DNA of 64,000 nt from Micromonospora chokoriensis (GTDB taxonomy: Bacteria > Actinomycetota > Actinomycetes > Mycobacteriales > Micromonosporaceae): positions 695,616-759,615 of the forward strand of contig NZ_JOAN01000001.1 of NCBI RefSeq assembly GCF_000718555.1. The letters are read 5' to 3'. Within the stretch, counting starts at the first letter, position 1; each line of letters begins with the position of its first letter. The position numbers were made by a program, and so were the translations under genes. The notes under the pieces are model-generated. The model saw nothing but the letters and a program-made list of their open reading frames with translations, was not told the origin of the DNA and ran no database searches. Below, piece by piece: positions 46,767 to 53,818 of this stretch.

Positions 46767-46826
46767 GATCACTTGATGCTCAGTAGTCGTCAGCGGGTCT
46801 GCTGAACTACTGAGCATCAAGTGATC
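46767..46826. repeat. Palindromic element A: 21-base perfect inverted repeat
   Basis: Arms 46767-46787 and 46806-46826 are exact reverse complements (21 bases). Each arm begins outermost with GATCACTTGATG and ends in CAGTAGT. The 18-base centre holds a second small inverted pair, CAGC/GCTG. The arms are less than 50 percent GC, unlike everything around. It lies 24 bases after the Pro-rich membrane gene and 80 bases before fbiC. It may act as terminator, but its base composition and length suggest a dispersed intergenic repeat. Confidence 0.7.
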
Positions 46827-46893
46827 ATGAGTGCGGACGCGTGCACTTTCGCACGCGGGGGGCTGGGCTGGTGGGGCCGGTGCGGGTGGCGCA

Positions 46894-46899
46894 TAGGGT
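46894..46899 (+). promoter_or_regulatory. -10 box of the leaderless fbiC promoter
   Basis: TAGGGT ends exactly 6 bases before the ATG at 46906, so transcription should start at the A of the start codon. No Shine-Dalgarno sequence precedes the gene. Confidence 0.55.
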
Positions 46900-46905
46900 G
46901 AGTGG

Positions 46906-49449
46906 ATGGTTGATCGCACCCATCCCGTTCCGAGCGACGCGAGCGTGCGGCGGGCCCTGGGCCGGGCCGCGAGTGGGCGAGCGCTGGATGTCGACGAGGC
47001 GGCCGCGCTGCTGTCCGCTCGTGGAGACGCGCTCGACGAGTTGCTCCGGCTGGCCGGTGGGATTCGCGACGCTGGTCTGCGCGACGCCGGGCGGCCGGGT
47101 GTGGTCACGTACTCCAAGAAGGTCTTCATCCCGCTGACCCGGCTCTGTCGGGACCGCTGCCACTACTGCACCTTCGCCACCGTGCCGCACCGGCTACCGG
47201 CGCCGTTCCTGGACCGCGACGAGGTGCTCGCGATCGCTCGGGCCGGTGCCGCGCAGGGCTGCAAGGAAGCGCTGTTCACCCTGGGTGACCGCCCGGAGGA
47301 GCGCTGGCCGGCAGCCCGGACCTGGTTGGACGAACGCGGCTACGACTCGACCCTGGACTACCTGCGGGCCTGCGCGGTCGCGGTGCTGGAGGAGACCGGG
47401 CTGCTGCCGCACCTCAACCCCGGGGTGCTCTCCTGGTCGGAGCTGCAACGGCTCAAGCCGGTCGCGCCGAGCATGGGCATGATGTTGGAGACGACCGCGA
47501 CTCGGCTCTGGTCCGAGCCGGGTGGCCCGCACTACGGCTCACCGGACAAGGAGCCGGCGGTGCGGCTGCGGGTGCTCGACGACGCGGGCCGGGTCGGGGT
47601 GCCGTTCACCACCGGCATCCTGATCGGCATCGGGGAGACCCCGGCGGAGCGGGTGGACGCGCTCTTCGCGATCCGCCGGGCCCACCGGGAGTACGGCCAC
47701 CTCCAGGAGGTGATCGTGCAGAACTTCCGCGCCAAGCCGGACACGGCGATGCGCGGCATGCCGGACGCGGAGCTGCACGACCTGGCCGCCACGGTGGCGG
47801 TGGCCCGGCTGCTGCTCGGCCCGAAGGCCCGGATCCAGGCCCCGCCGAATCTCATCGCCGGCGAGTACGACCTGCTGCTTCGTGCCGGCATCGACGACTG
47901 GGGCGGCGTCTCCCCGCTCACCCCGGACCACGTCAACCCGGAGCGCCCCTGGCCGCAGATCGAGGAGTTGGCCCGGCACACCGCGCTGGCCGGGTTCACG
48001 CTGCGGGAGCGGTTGACGATCTACCCCGAGTACGTGCGGGCGGGCGACCCGTGGCTCGACCCACGGCTGCTGCCGCACGTGAACGCGTTGGCCGACCCGA
48101 GCACCGGCATGGCCGTGGAGTCGGCGCTGCCGCAGGGGCGACCGTGGCAGGAGCCGGAGGAGGTGTTCGGCGGGCGGGTCGACCTGCACGCCACCATTGA
48201 CACCACCGGCCGCACCGACGACCGGCGCGGCGACTTCGACAGCGTCTACGGCGACTGGGCCGAGGTGGCCGGCAAGGTCACCCCGGAGGCGACCGCGCGC
48301 CGAGCCGGCGTACCCCCGGTGGCGGCCGGGACCGGTGCGGACCGTGACCTGGCGGCCGGGCTGCGGCTGGCCGCCGACGACCCGGCGGCGCTGCTCGACC
48401 CCCGGCACACCGACGTCGCGCTGGCGCTGTTCGGCGCGGACGGGCCGGCGCTCGACGAGTTGTGCCGCGTCGCCGACGACGTGCGCCGTGCGGCGGTCGG
48501 CGACGACGTCACCTACGTGGTCAACCGCAACATCAACTTCAGCAACGTCTGCTACGTGGGCTGCCGCTTCTGTGCCTTTGCCCAGCGTGAGCGGGACGCC
48601 GACGCGTACCGGCTCTCCGTCGAGCAGGTCGCCGACCGGGCCGAGCAGGCGTGGGCGGCCGGTGCCAGCGAGGTGTGCCTGCAGGGCGGCATCGACCCGA
48701 AGATGCCGGTCACCGGGTACGCCGACATCGTGCGCGCCATCAAGGCCCGGGTGCCCGAGATGCACGTGCACGCGTTCTCCCCGATGGAGATCGTCACCGC
48801 CGCCGCGAAGGCCGGCGTGCCGGTCCGTGAGTGGCTGATCCAGCTGCGCGAGGCCGGGCTGGACACCATCCCGGGCACCGCCGCCGAGATCCTCGACGAC
48901 GACGTGCGCTGGGTGTTGACCAAGGGCAAACTCCCGGCCGCCGCCTGGGTCGAGGTGGTCAGCACTGCCCATGAGCTGGGCATCCGGTCCAGCTCCACGA
49001 TGATGTACGGCCACGTCGACCACCCCGGGCAGTGGCTGGCGCACTTCCGGGTGCTGGCCGGGGTGCAGGACCGCACCGGCGGGTTCACCGAGTTCGTGGC
49101 GCTGCCGTTCGTGCACACCAACGCTCCGATCTATCTGGCGGGTATCGCCCGACCCGGGCCGACCTGGCGGGAGAACCGGGTGGTGCACGCCATGTCCCGG
49201 CTGCTGCTGCACGGCCGGATCGACAACATCCAGTGCTCCTGGGTGAAGCTGGGCGACGAGGGCACTGTCGCGATGCTCCAGGCTGGCTGCAACGACCTCG
49301 GCGGCACGCTGATGGAGGAGACCATCTCCCGGATGGCCGGCTCCGACAACGGGTCGGCGCGTACCGAGGAGCAGTTGCGGGCCATCGCGAAGGCCGCCGG
49401 TCGTCCGGCGCGTAAGCGAACGACTTCGTACGGTCACGCCCGGCCCTGA
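46906..49449 (+). CDS. fbiC: FO synthase (CofG-CofH fusion)
   Basis: An 847-residue bifunctional radical-SAM enzyme that builds FO, the deazaflavin chromophore of F420, from tyrosine and 5-amino-6-ribitylaminouracil. The N-terminal CofG half has CRDRCHYC (C81, C85, C88) after [14 protein letters not shown]. The C-terminal CofH half has CYVGCRFC (C549, C553, C556) after NINFSNV. Both halves therefore hold their 4Fe-4S sites. The ends of the halves show the expected [10 protein letters not shown] and [14 protein letters not shown] blocks. Leaderless start (TAGGGT 6 bases upstream). With fbiA and fbiB it gives a near-complete F420 pathway, lacking only fbiD here. Confidence 0.96.
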   Translation: MVDRTHPVPSDASVRRALGRAASGRALDVDEAAALLSARGDALDELLRLAGGIRDAGLRDAGRPGVVTYSKKVFIPLTRLCRDRCHYCTFATVPHRLPAPFLDRDEVLAIARAGAAQGCKEALFTLGDRPEERWPAARTWLDERGYDSTLDYLRACAVAVLEETGLLPHLNPGVLSWSELQRLKPVAPSMGMMLETTATRLWSEPGGPHYGSPDKEPAVRLRVLDDAGRVGVPFTTGILIGIGETPAERVDALFAIRRAHREYGHLQEVIVQNFRAKPDTAMRGMPDAELHDLAATVAVARLLLGPKARIQAPPNLIAGEYDLLLRAGIDDWGGVSPLTPDHVNPERPWPQIEELARHTALAGFTLRERLTIYPEYVRAGDPWLDPRLLPHVNALADPSTGMAVESALPQGRPWQEPEEVFGGRVDLHATIDTTGRTDDRRGDFDSVYGDWAEVAGKVTPEATARRAGVPPVAAGTGADRDLAAGLRLAADDPAALLDPRHTDVALALFGADGPALDELCRVADDVRRAAVGDDVTYVVNRNINFSNVCYVGCRFCAFAQRERDADAYRLSVEQVADRAEQAWAAGASEVCLQGGIDPKMPVTGYADIVRAIKARVPEMHVHAFSPMEIVTAAAKAGVPVREWLIQLREAGLDTIPGTAAEILDDDVRWVLTKGKLPAAAWVEVVSTAHELGIRSSSTMMYGHVDHPGQWLAHFRVLAGVQDRTGGFTEFVALPFVHTNAPIYLAGIARPGPTWRENRVVHAMSRLLLHGRIDNIQCSWVKLGDEGTVAMLQAGCNDLGGTLMEETISRMAGSDNGSARTEEQLRAIAKAAGRPARKRTTSYGHARP

Positions 49450-49464
49450 CGTCGAACCTTTCCC

Positions 49465-49520
49465 CGCCACCGGCCGTACCACGCGGTGCCGGTGGCGGTC
49501 GCGGCGAAGACCGCCACCGG
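49465..49520 (+). terminator. Mutually exclusive hairpins after fbiC
   Basis: CGCCACCGG (49465-49473) can pair with CCGGTGGCG (49489-49497). The same right arm, extended to CCGGTGGCGGTC (49489-49500), can instead pair with GACCGCCACCGG (49509-49520), 12 bases around an 8-base loop. Only one can form at a time. The first may be the fbiC terminator; the pair resembles an attenuator for the gene at 49611. Confidence 0.5.
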
Positions 49521-49610
49521 TGTCCCTCAGGGGCCCGGTGGCGTCGCGAGACGGCACCGGACCCGTCCGTCTCCGCGGGCGCGTTCGCGCCGCCGCCGGA
49601 AAGGTTGCCC

Positions 49611-49889
49611 ATGACCAGTGATCAGCGGAAGCGGCAGTGGCCGCGACTGACCCGCAGGCAGACGTTGACCGCCGCGGCCAGCGCCACCCTCGGCGCCGCC
49701 GCGCTCACCGTGCCGGGCCTGTCGGCCGCGCAGAACGCCCCCGGCGCGGCCGGACGAGCCGACGAACCGATCGTCGTGCACCTGCGTGACGCCGCCTCCG
49801 GAACGATGGACGTCTTCGTCGGTGAGACGCGGATCGAGGTACGCGACCGCGGCCTGGCGGACCGGCTGCGGCGCGCCGCCCGGCGCTGA
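49611..49889 (+). CDS. Small exported protein with Tat-type signal
   Basis: A 92-residue protein. The N-terminus contains TRRQTLTAAASATLGAAALTVPG, a twin-arginine motif (RRQTLT) and hydrophobic stretch, with a likely cleavage after SAAQNA or nearby. The mature part, about 55 residues, includes EPIVVHLRDAASGTMDVFVGETRIEVRDRGLADRLRRAARR. I do not recognise a family. It lies 51 bases before the DUF4331 gene and may be co-expressed. The start ATG 49611 has GGAAAGG upstream. Confidence 0.72.
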   Translation: MTSDQRKRQWPRLTRRQTLTAAASATLGAAALTVPGLSAAQNAPGAAGRADEPIVVHLRDAASGTMDVFVGETRIEVRDRGLADRLRRAARR

Positions 49890-49940
49890 CCCGACACCCC
49901 GCTCCGCCGTCCTGTCCCCGCCCAGTGAGGTTGGTCCGTC

Positions 49941-51335
49941 ATGTCTTCCCACCGCGAGGCCCCGGAGATAGCCAAGGATCCGGTCGCCGACAGCTCCGAC
50001 CTGTACGCGTTCGTCAGCCCCGACAAGCGCGACACGGTCACGTTGATCGCCAACTACGTGCCGTTGCAACTCCCCTCCGGGGGCCCGAACTTCTTCGAGT
50101 TCGGCGACGACGTGCGGTACGAGATCCATATCGACAACGACGGCGACGGTCGTCCGGATGTCACCTACCGGTTCGAATTCACCACCGAGATCACTAATCC
50201 GAACAGTTTTCTCTACAACACCGGTCCGATCGATTCGCTGGACAGCAAGAACTGGAACCGGCGGCAGTTCTACAGCCTGACCCGGGTGGCCGACGGCCGC
50301 GAGCACCGGTTGGCGCACAAGTTGCCCTGCCCGCCGTGCAATGTCGGCCCGCTCTCCACCCCGAAGTACGCCGACCTGGTGCGGCAGGCCACCTACTCGC
50401 TCTCCACCGGGGAGCGGGTCTTCGCTGGGCAGCGCGCCGACGGGTTCTTCGTCGACCTCGGGGCGATCTTCGACCTCGGCACGCTGCGGCCGTTCCAGCA
50501 GCTGCACGTCGCCGGGAAGAAGATCTTCAAGGCCGAGGGTGAGCCGGTCAACGCCACCGACCGGATGAACGTGCACAGCATCGCGTTGCAGGTGCCGCTG
50601 GAGCGGGTGCGTCGACGCGCCAACCGGTACGGCGTCGGCGACCGGTCATCGATCATCGGGGTGTGGACGTCGGCGTCGCGCCGGCAGGTGCGGGTGCTCG
50701 GTGACCGGGGTGCGGCGGACACCGCAACCGGCCCGTTCACCCAGGTCTCCCGGTTGGGCAATCCGTTGTTCAACGAGGTCATCGTGCCGATGTCCAAGAA
50801 GGATCTGTGGAACTCGCTGCCGCCGTCGGAGGACAAGCGGTTCGCGCAGTTCGTCGAGCAGCCGGAGCTGGCCGCGTTGCTGCCGGCGCTCTACCCGAAC
50901 GTCTTCCCCAACCTGGACAAGCTCACCAAGGCGAAGAAGGCCCGCGCCGACCTGGTGGCGATCCTGCTCACCGGCGTGCCGGCCGGGCTGATCGACGGCT
51001 TCACCAACGCCACCGGCGATGTGCAGGCCGACATGCTGCGGTTGAACACCGCGATCCCGCCGAGTCGGCGTCCGGACCGCTTCGGGGTGCTCGGCGGCGA
51101 CCTGGCCGGGTTCCCGAACGGGCGGCGGGTCGGCGACGACGTGGTCAGCATCGCGTTGCGGGCGATCGCCGGGCTGACCGTCCCGCTTGTGGACAAGACG
51201 TTCCGACCGGACGCGGCGGCCGCCGCGCTCACCCCGGGGTTGAGCGCCGCCGATGTGACCGCGCCGTTCCTCGGAAACTTCCCCTACCTGGGTACGCCGT
51301 ACGACGGGTTCAACAACCCGCCGGCGGCGTCCTGA
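49941..51335 (+). CDS. DUF4331 family protein
   Basis: A 464-residue protein beginning MSSHREAPEIAKDPVADSSDLYAFVSPDK, the DUF4331 signature (SSHREAP...D-T-D-YAF type). It has the mixed beta domain with NYVPLQLPSGGPNFFEFGDDVRYEIHIDNDGDGRPDVTYRFEF. No signal peptide is seen, though many family members are exported. The family has no known activity. Downstream is a small hypothetical gene 19 bases away and upstream a Tat-type small protein, so the three may form one unit. Confidence 0.88.
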   Translation: MSSHREAPEIAKDPVADSSDLYAFVSPDKRDTVTLIANYVPLQLPSGGPNFFEFGDDVRYEIHIDNDGDGRPDVTYRFEFTTEITNPNSFLYNTGPIDSLDSKNWNRRQFYSLTRVADGREHRLAHKLPCPPCNVGPLSTPKYADLVRQATYSLSTGERVFAGQRADGFFVDLGAIFDLGTLRPFQQLHVAGKKIFKAEGEPVNATDRMNVHSIALQVPLERVRRRANRYGVGDRSSIIGVWTSASRRQVRVLGDRGAADTATGPFTQVSRLGNPLFNEVIVPMSKKDLWNSLPPSEDKRFAQFVEQPELAALLPALYPNVFPNLDKLTKAKKARADLVAILLTGVPAGLIDGFTNATGDVQADMLRLNTAIPPSRRPDRFGVLGGDLAGFPNGRRVGDDVVSIALRAIAGLTVPLVDKTFRPDAAAAALTPGLSAADVTAPFLGNFPYLGTPYDGFNNPPAAS

Positions 51336-51354
51336 TCAGCGCGGGAGTGAGCGG

Positions 51355-51684
51355 ATGCACGATCACACGTACGGGCCGTCGGAGACCGGGAGTGTCGTCC
51401 TCGATCTGGGCGGCGACACCGGTGCCCTGATCATCCACACCGGCCAAGATCTACACGGCCGGGAGATCGAGATCAGTCGGGACGACGATCGGCGGGTCCA
51501 CTCGGCGGTGCGCGAGCGTCGGGTGCGGGACGGCTCGTTCCACAGTGCGGTCTATCCCGATCTGCCGAGCGGAATCTATACCGTCTGGTGGGACGACCGT
51601 ACGCCTGTCGGCACAATTTCTGTCCACGGTGGACAGATAGCCGAGTTCTCCTGGCCGAGCAGCGGTTTCGAGGCCGTTGGCTGA
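51355..51684 (+). CDS. Small hypothetical protein of the DUF4331 cluster
   Basis: A 109-residue protein without signal or membrane helix. VVLDLGGDTGALIIHTGQDLHGREIEISR and FHSAVYPDLPSGIYTVWWDDRTPVGTISVHGGQIAEFSWP read as an all-beta fold like a carboxypeptidase-regulatory or prealbumin domain, but this is a guess. The ATG has GGGAGTGAG upstream. It follows the DUF4331 gene by 19 bases and is followed by a strong terminator. Confidence 0.7.
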   Translation: MHDHTYGPSETGSVVLDLGGDTGALIIHTGQDLHGREIEISRDDDRRVHSAVRERRVRDGSFHSAVYPDLPSGIYTVWWDDRTPVGTISVHGGQIAEFSWPSSGFEAVG

Positions 51685-51705
51685 CCTCGACGCAGCGGTT
51701 TTACC

Positions 51706-51740
51706 CTCGTGCCCCGTCCACATCGTGGACGGGGCACGAG
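51706..51740 (+). terminator. Strong 16-base hairpin terminator of the DUF4331 cluster
   Basis: CTCGTGCCCCGTCCAC (51706-51721), a 3-base loop ATC, and GTGGACGGGGCACGAG (51725-51740), a perfect 16-base stem. It lies 22 bases past the stop codon of the small gene at 51684 and isolates the cluster from whiB. Confidence 0.8.
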
Positions 51741-52142
51741 TGCTGTCCGGAGCGAGGCGGGCAGTCTGCGCCGCGCCGCGTTAACCTTTCCCCCACCAAG
51801 ATCAGCTTGGCGGTGGAGGTGTCTGGCGCCCTCCGGTCGACGACTCGTCGGGGAAGCGCCACGGCAGAAAAGTCGGGCAACTCGCCGGAGAGGGCGTTAC
51901 TCGGCCGGGGTCTGAATCGATAGGGCAGGTTGCGAGGCTGGACGGCCCGAGTGGTCGTCCGGGGGTGTCGGGAGGGCGACTCCATTATCAAGTTTGGCTT
52001 GACGGCGCACGCATTACACGCGTGTAATTTGAATGGGGTTGTTCGCACGGAACGCAACAAAACGGGACCGGACGGACAAGCACGCCTTTCGCGTGGGGGG
52101 TTGCAGCGGCGATGACGCCGGTGCGCGACAAGGAGGCATTTG
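51741..52142. other. 402-base non-coding region upstream of whiB
   Basis: No convincing ORF is present. The last 150 bases contain the probable whiB promoter (TTGACG-18-TGTAAT at 51999-52028) and a 16-base palindrome on the -10. The region from about 51985 to 52070 is clearly lower in GC than its surroundings. The first 240 bases hold nothing I can identify. A leader of about 108 bases separates the predicted transcription start from whiB. Confidence 0.5.
51999..52028 (+). promoter_or_regulatory. whiB promoter with an operator-like palindrome over the -10
   Basis: TTGACG (51999-52004) and TGTAAT (52023-52028) are separated by 18 bases. The perfect palindrome ATTACACGCGTGTAAT (52013-52028) covers the 3' half of the spacer and the whole -10. 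A protein bound there would block the polymerase, so repression is the natural reading. The site resembles but does not match the published BldD consensus. Known BldD targets include whiB-type genes. Confidence 0.6.
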
Positions 52143-52400
52143 ATGGACGGCCAGCTTGAGGTGGCCGACCTGCTCGGAAACGCGCCGGAGTGGCAGGAGC
52201 GAGCGTTGTGCTCGCAGACCGACCCCGAGGCGTTCTTTCCCGAGAAGGGCGGCTCGACCCGCGAGGCGAAGCGGATCTGTTCGCGCTGCGAGGTCAAGAC
52301 CGAATGCCTCGAATACGCTCTGGGTCACGACGAGCGGTTCGGCATCTGGGGTGGGCTCTCCGAGCGGGAGCGGCGCAAGTTGAAGCGGCGGGCCGCCTGA
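52143..52400 (+). CDS. whiB: WhiB-family iron-sulfur transcriptional regulator
   Basis: An 85-residue Wbl protein that binds a 4Fe-4S cluster through C23, C46, C49 and C55. The GIWGG turn (67-71) is followed by the basic SERERRKLKRRAA tail. The sequence WQERALCSQTDPEAFFPEKGGSTREAKRICSRCE is close to S. coelicolor WhiB and M. tuberculosis WhiB2 (WhmD), which partner with WhiA in cell division and sporulation septation. The start is ATG 52143 with AAGGAGG upstream. The next two genes are those that follow whiB2 in mycobacteria (Rv3259, Rv3258c). Confidence 0.94.
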   Translation: MDGQLEVADLLGNAPEWQERALCSQTDPEAFFPEKGGSTREAKRICSRCEVKTECLEYALGHDERFGIWGGLSERERRKLKRRAA

Positions 52401-52410
52401 GCGGTGCGAG

Positions 52411-52435
52411 GTCGAGGCGGTGGGGGCCGCCCGAC
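52411..52435. terminator. Hairpin between convergent whiB and zincin-like genes
   Basis: GTCG-A-GGCGG (52411-52420, one bulged A) pairs with CCGCC-CGAC (52427-52435) around the 6-base loop TGGGGG. TCTCT follows. It begins 10 bases after the whiB stop codon. Confidence 0.5.
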
Positions 52436-52472
52436 TCTCTCCCGCTCTCCCGCGCTCCGCGTGGAGGTCGGC

Positions 52473-52928
52473 TCAGGCGAGCTCGTCCGGGTCTACCCCG
52501 AGAAGGTTCGCCACCTGTTCGATGATCACGTCATGGACGAGATCGGCGAGGTCCTCACGGTCCATCGCCCGGAACTCCAGGGGCCGTCGGTACAGCACGA
52601 TCCGCGGCGGCACCTCCTGGCGACCCGGGCGGCCGGGCAGCAGCCGGGCCAGCGGGACCTCGCCGTCCTCCAGCACGTCGGAGTCGTAGACGTTCAGGTC
52701 CGGCGGGACATCCTCGACCGCGAACTCGACCCCGGCCAGCTCCTTGGCGAACCGGCGCTCCAGCGTCTCGACGGTGTCGAGGACCAGGTCGTCGAAGACC
52801 TCGGCCTTGGTCCGCGCCAGCGGCACGGTGGCCGGCACCAGTCGCCCGCGCAGGCCGCGCCCGTGCCGGTCACGATGCGCACGCCGGCCGGAGCCGGGGC
52901 GGCGGTGTTCCGGGCTCGGGCTCGTCAT
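52473..52928 (-). CDS. Zincin-like metallopeptidase family protein with degenerate active site
   Basis: A 151-residue protein matching by context and core the Rv3259 group (Pfam metallopeptidase-like DUF1025). The expected HExxH-type motif is reduced to HDVIIEQVANLLGVDPDE: the first His remains, Glu is replaced by Asp, and the second His is absent. Peptidase activity is thus doubtful. The N-terminal 35 residues are Arg-rich. The ATG 52928 is leaderless: TACCCT is at 52941-52936, 7 bases upstream. It converges on whiB and is divergent from the DUF3499 gene. Confidence 0.8.
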   Translation of the reverse strand: MTSPSPEHRRPGSGRRAHRDRHGRGLRGRLVPATVPLARTKAEVFDDLVLDTVETLERRFAKELAGVEFAVEDVPPDLNVYDSDVLEDGEVPLARLLPGRPGRQEVPPRIVLYRRPLEFRAMDREDLADLVHDVIIEQVANLLGVDPDELA

Positions 52929-53081
52929 GAGGCAAAGGGTAGCGCCCCTGTCGGGCTGGTCAGCGGCAGCGCCGCTCGCATGGCGCGCCGCGCCCAGGAT
53001 GGTCAACTGTGATCACCGCGACGGGCGTGTCGCAACGCGAAGCGTCGCGCCGGACCCGGTAATGGAGATACCCTGCCGCAC

Positions 53082-53456
53082 GTGAGGTCACCACGGCGCT
53101 GCTCCCGTAACGGCTGCCCCCGGCAAGCGGTCGCCACATTGACCTATGTCTACAACGAGTCGACAGCGGTCGTGGGGCCGCTGGCGGCGTTCGCCGAGCC
53201 GCACACGTACGACCTGTGCGAGCCGCACGCCCGCAGCCTGACCGCACCGCGGGGCTGGGACGTCGTCCGGCACGAGGGCGAGTTCGAGCCGCCGCCGCCC
53301 ACCACGGACGACCTGGTCGCGCTGGCCGAAGCGGTACGCGAAGCCGCCCGCCCGGCCCCCCGCCCCCCGGAGCCGGACCCGAAGCAGAGGCACCACGAGA
53401 ACCCCCACCAAACCGGCCGCCGCGGCCACCTCCGAGTAATCCCCCCCAACCACTAA
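53082..53456 (+). CDS. DUF3499 family protein
   Basis: A 124-residue protein. The first 75 residues are the conserved part: RRCSRNGCPRQAVATLTYVYNESTAVVGPLAAFAEPHTYDLCEPHARSLTAPRGWDVV. The CSRNGC, C and H residues suggest a zinc site. The remaining 50 residues are a disordered Pro, Glu and His tail. This is the DUF3499 family, Rv3258c in M. tuberculosis; the function is unknown. The start is GTG 53082, leaderless by TACCCT (53069-53074) 7 bases upstream. Confidence 0.85.
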   Translation: MRSPRRCSRNGCPRQAVATLTYVYNESTAVVGPLAAFAEPHTYDLCEPHARSLTAPRGWDVVRHEGEFEPPPPTTDDLVALAEAVREAARPAPRPPEPDPKQRHHENPHQTGRRGHLRVIPPNH

Positions 53457-53518
53457 CCCCGCCGGGTGCCCCGCGCACCCCTGGGCCCTGGCCCCCTGGC
53501 CCCCTGGCCCCCTGGCCC

Positions 53519-53596
53519 CAAGATCGCACTCGATCCTGGTTGTAGTGGTCTCCCGGCGTTCGCACCCCACTGTTTCCGTGTTCGAGCGCGATCTTG
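53519..53596. repeat. Palindromic element B
   Basis: CAAGATCGCACTCGA (53519-53533) and TCGAGCGCGATCTTG (53582-53596) are inverted with one mismatch in 15. The 48-base centre contains AGTGG (53544-53548) and CCACT (53567-53571), a second nested pair. I have a vague memory of similar CAAGATCG elements in other Micromonospora intergenic regions but cannot verify it. Confidence 0.6.
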
Positions 53597-53735
53597 CGGG
53601 GCCATCCGTCGGACGGTGGGGGATTTGTCCTACCTGCGCGCCGGCCCCGCGAGCAAGGCGACGCATCGCCGCTCCCAGCCCGGCCCGCCCCGGCTCCCGG
53701 TGCTCCCGCCCTTCCCGCGTTCCCGCCCTTCCCGC

Positions 53736-53795
53736 GTTGATCAAGAGGTTTCGGTCAACATTCGGCGCGTTCCTGACGCAAACCTCTTGATCAAC
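53736..53795. repeat. Palindromic element C
   Basis: GTTGATCAAGAGGTTT (53736-53751) and AAACCTCTTGATCAAC (53780-53795) are perfect reverse complements. Inward, after two mismatches, GTCA pairs with TGAC, extending the arms to 22. The element lies 24 bases after the stop of the aminotransferase gene, on its 3' side, so it may also act as its terminator. The arm is AT-rich for this genome. Confidence 0.7.
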
Positions 53796-53818
53796 ACAGG
53801 TGGGGTGGGTGGTGGGGG

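Larger units (their letters stand above)
53457..53818. other. 362-base repeat-rich intergenic region
   Basis: No gene is supported here. The region holds, in order: an octamer tandem TGGCCCCC (53489-53519), palindromic element B (53519-53596), a 17-base direct tandem repeat TCCCGCCCTTCCCGCGT (53704-53737), and palindromic element C (53736-53795). The genes on both sides end or begin outside it: the DUF3499 gene ends at 53456 and the aminotransferase gene ends at 53819. Confidence 0.7.
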
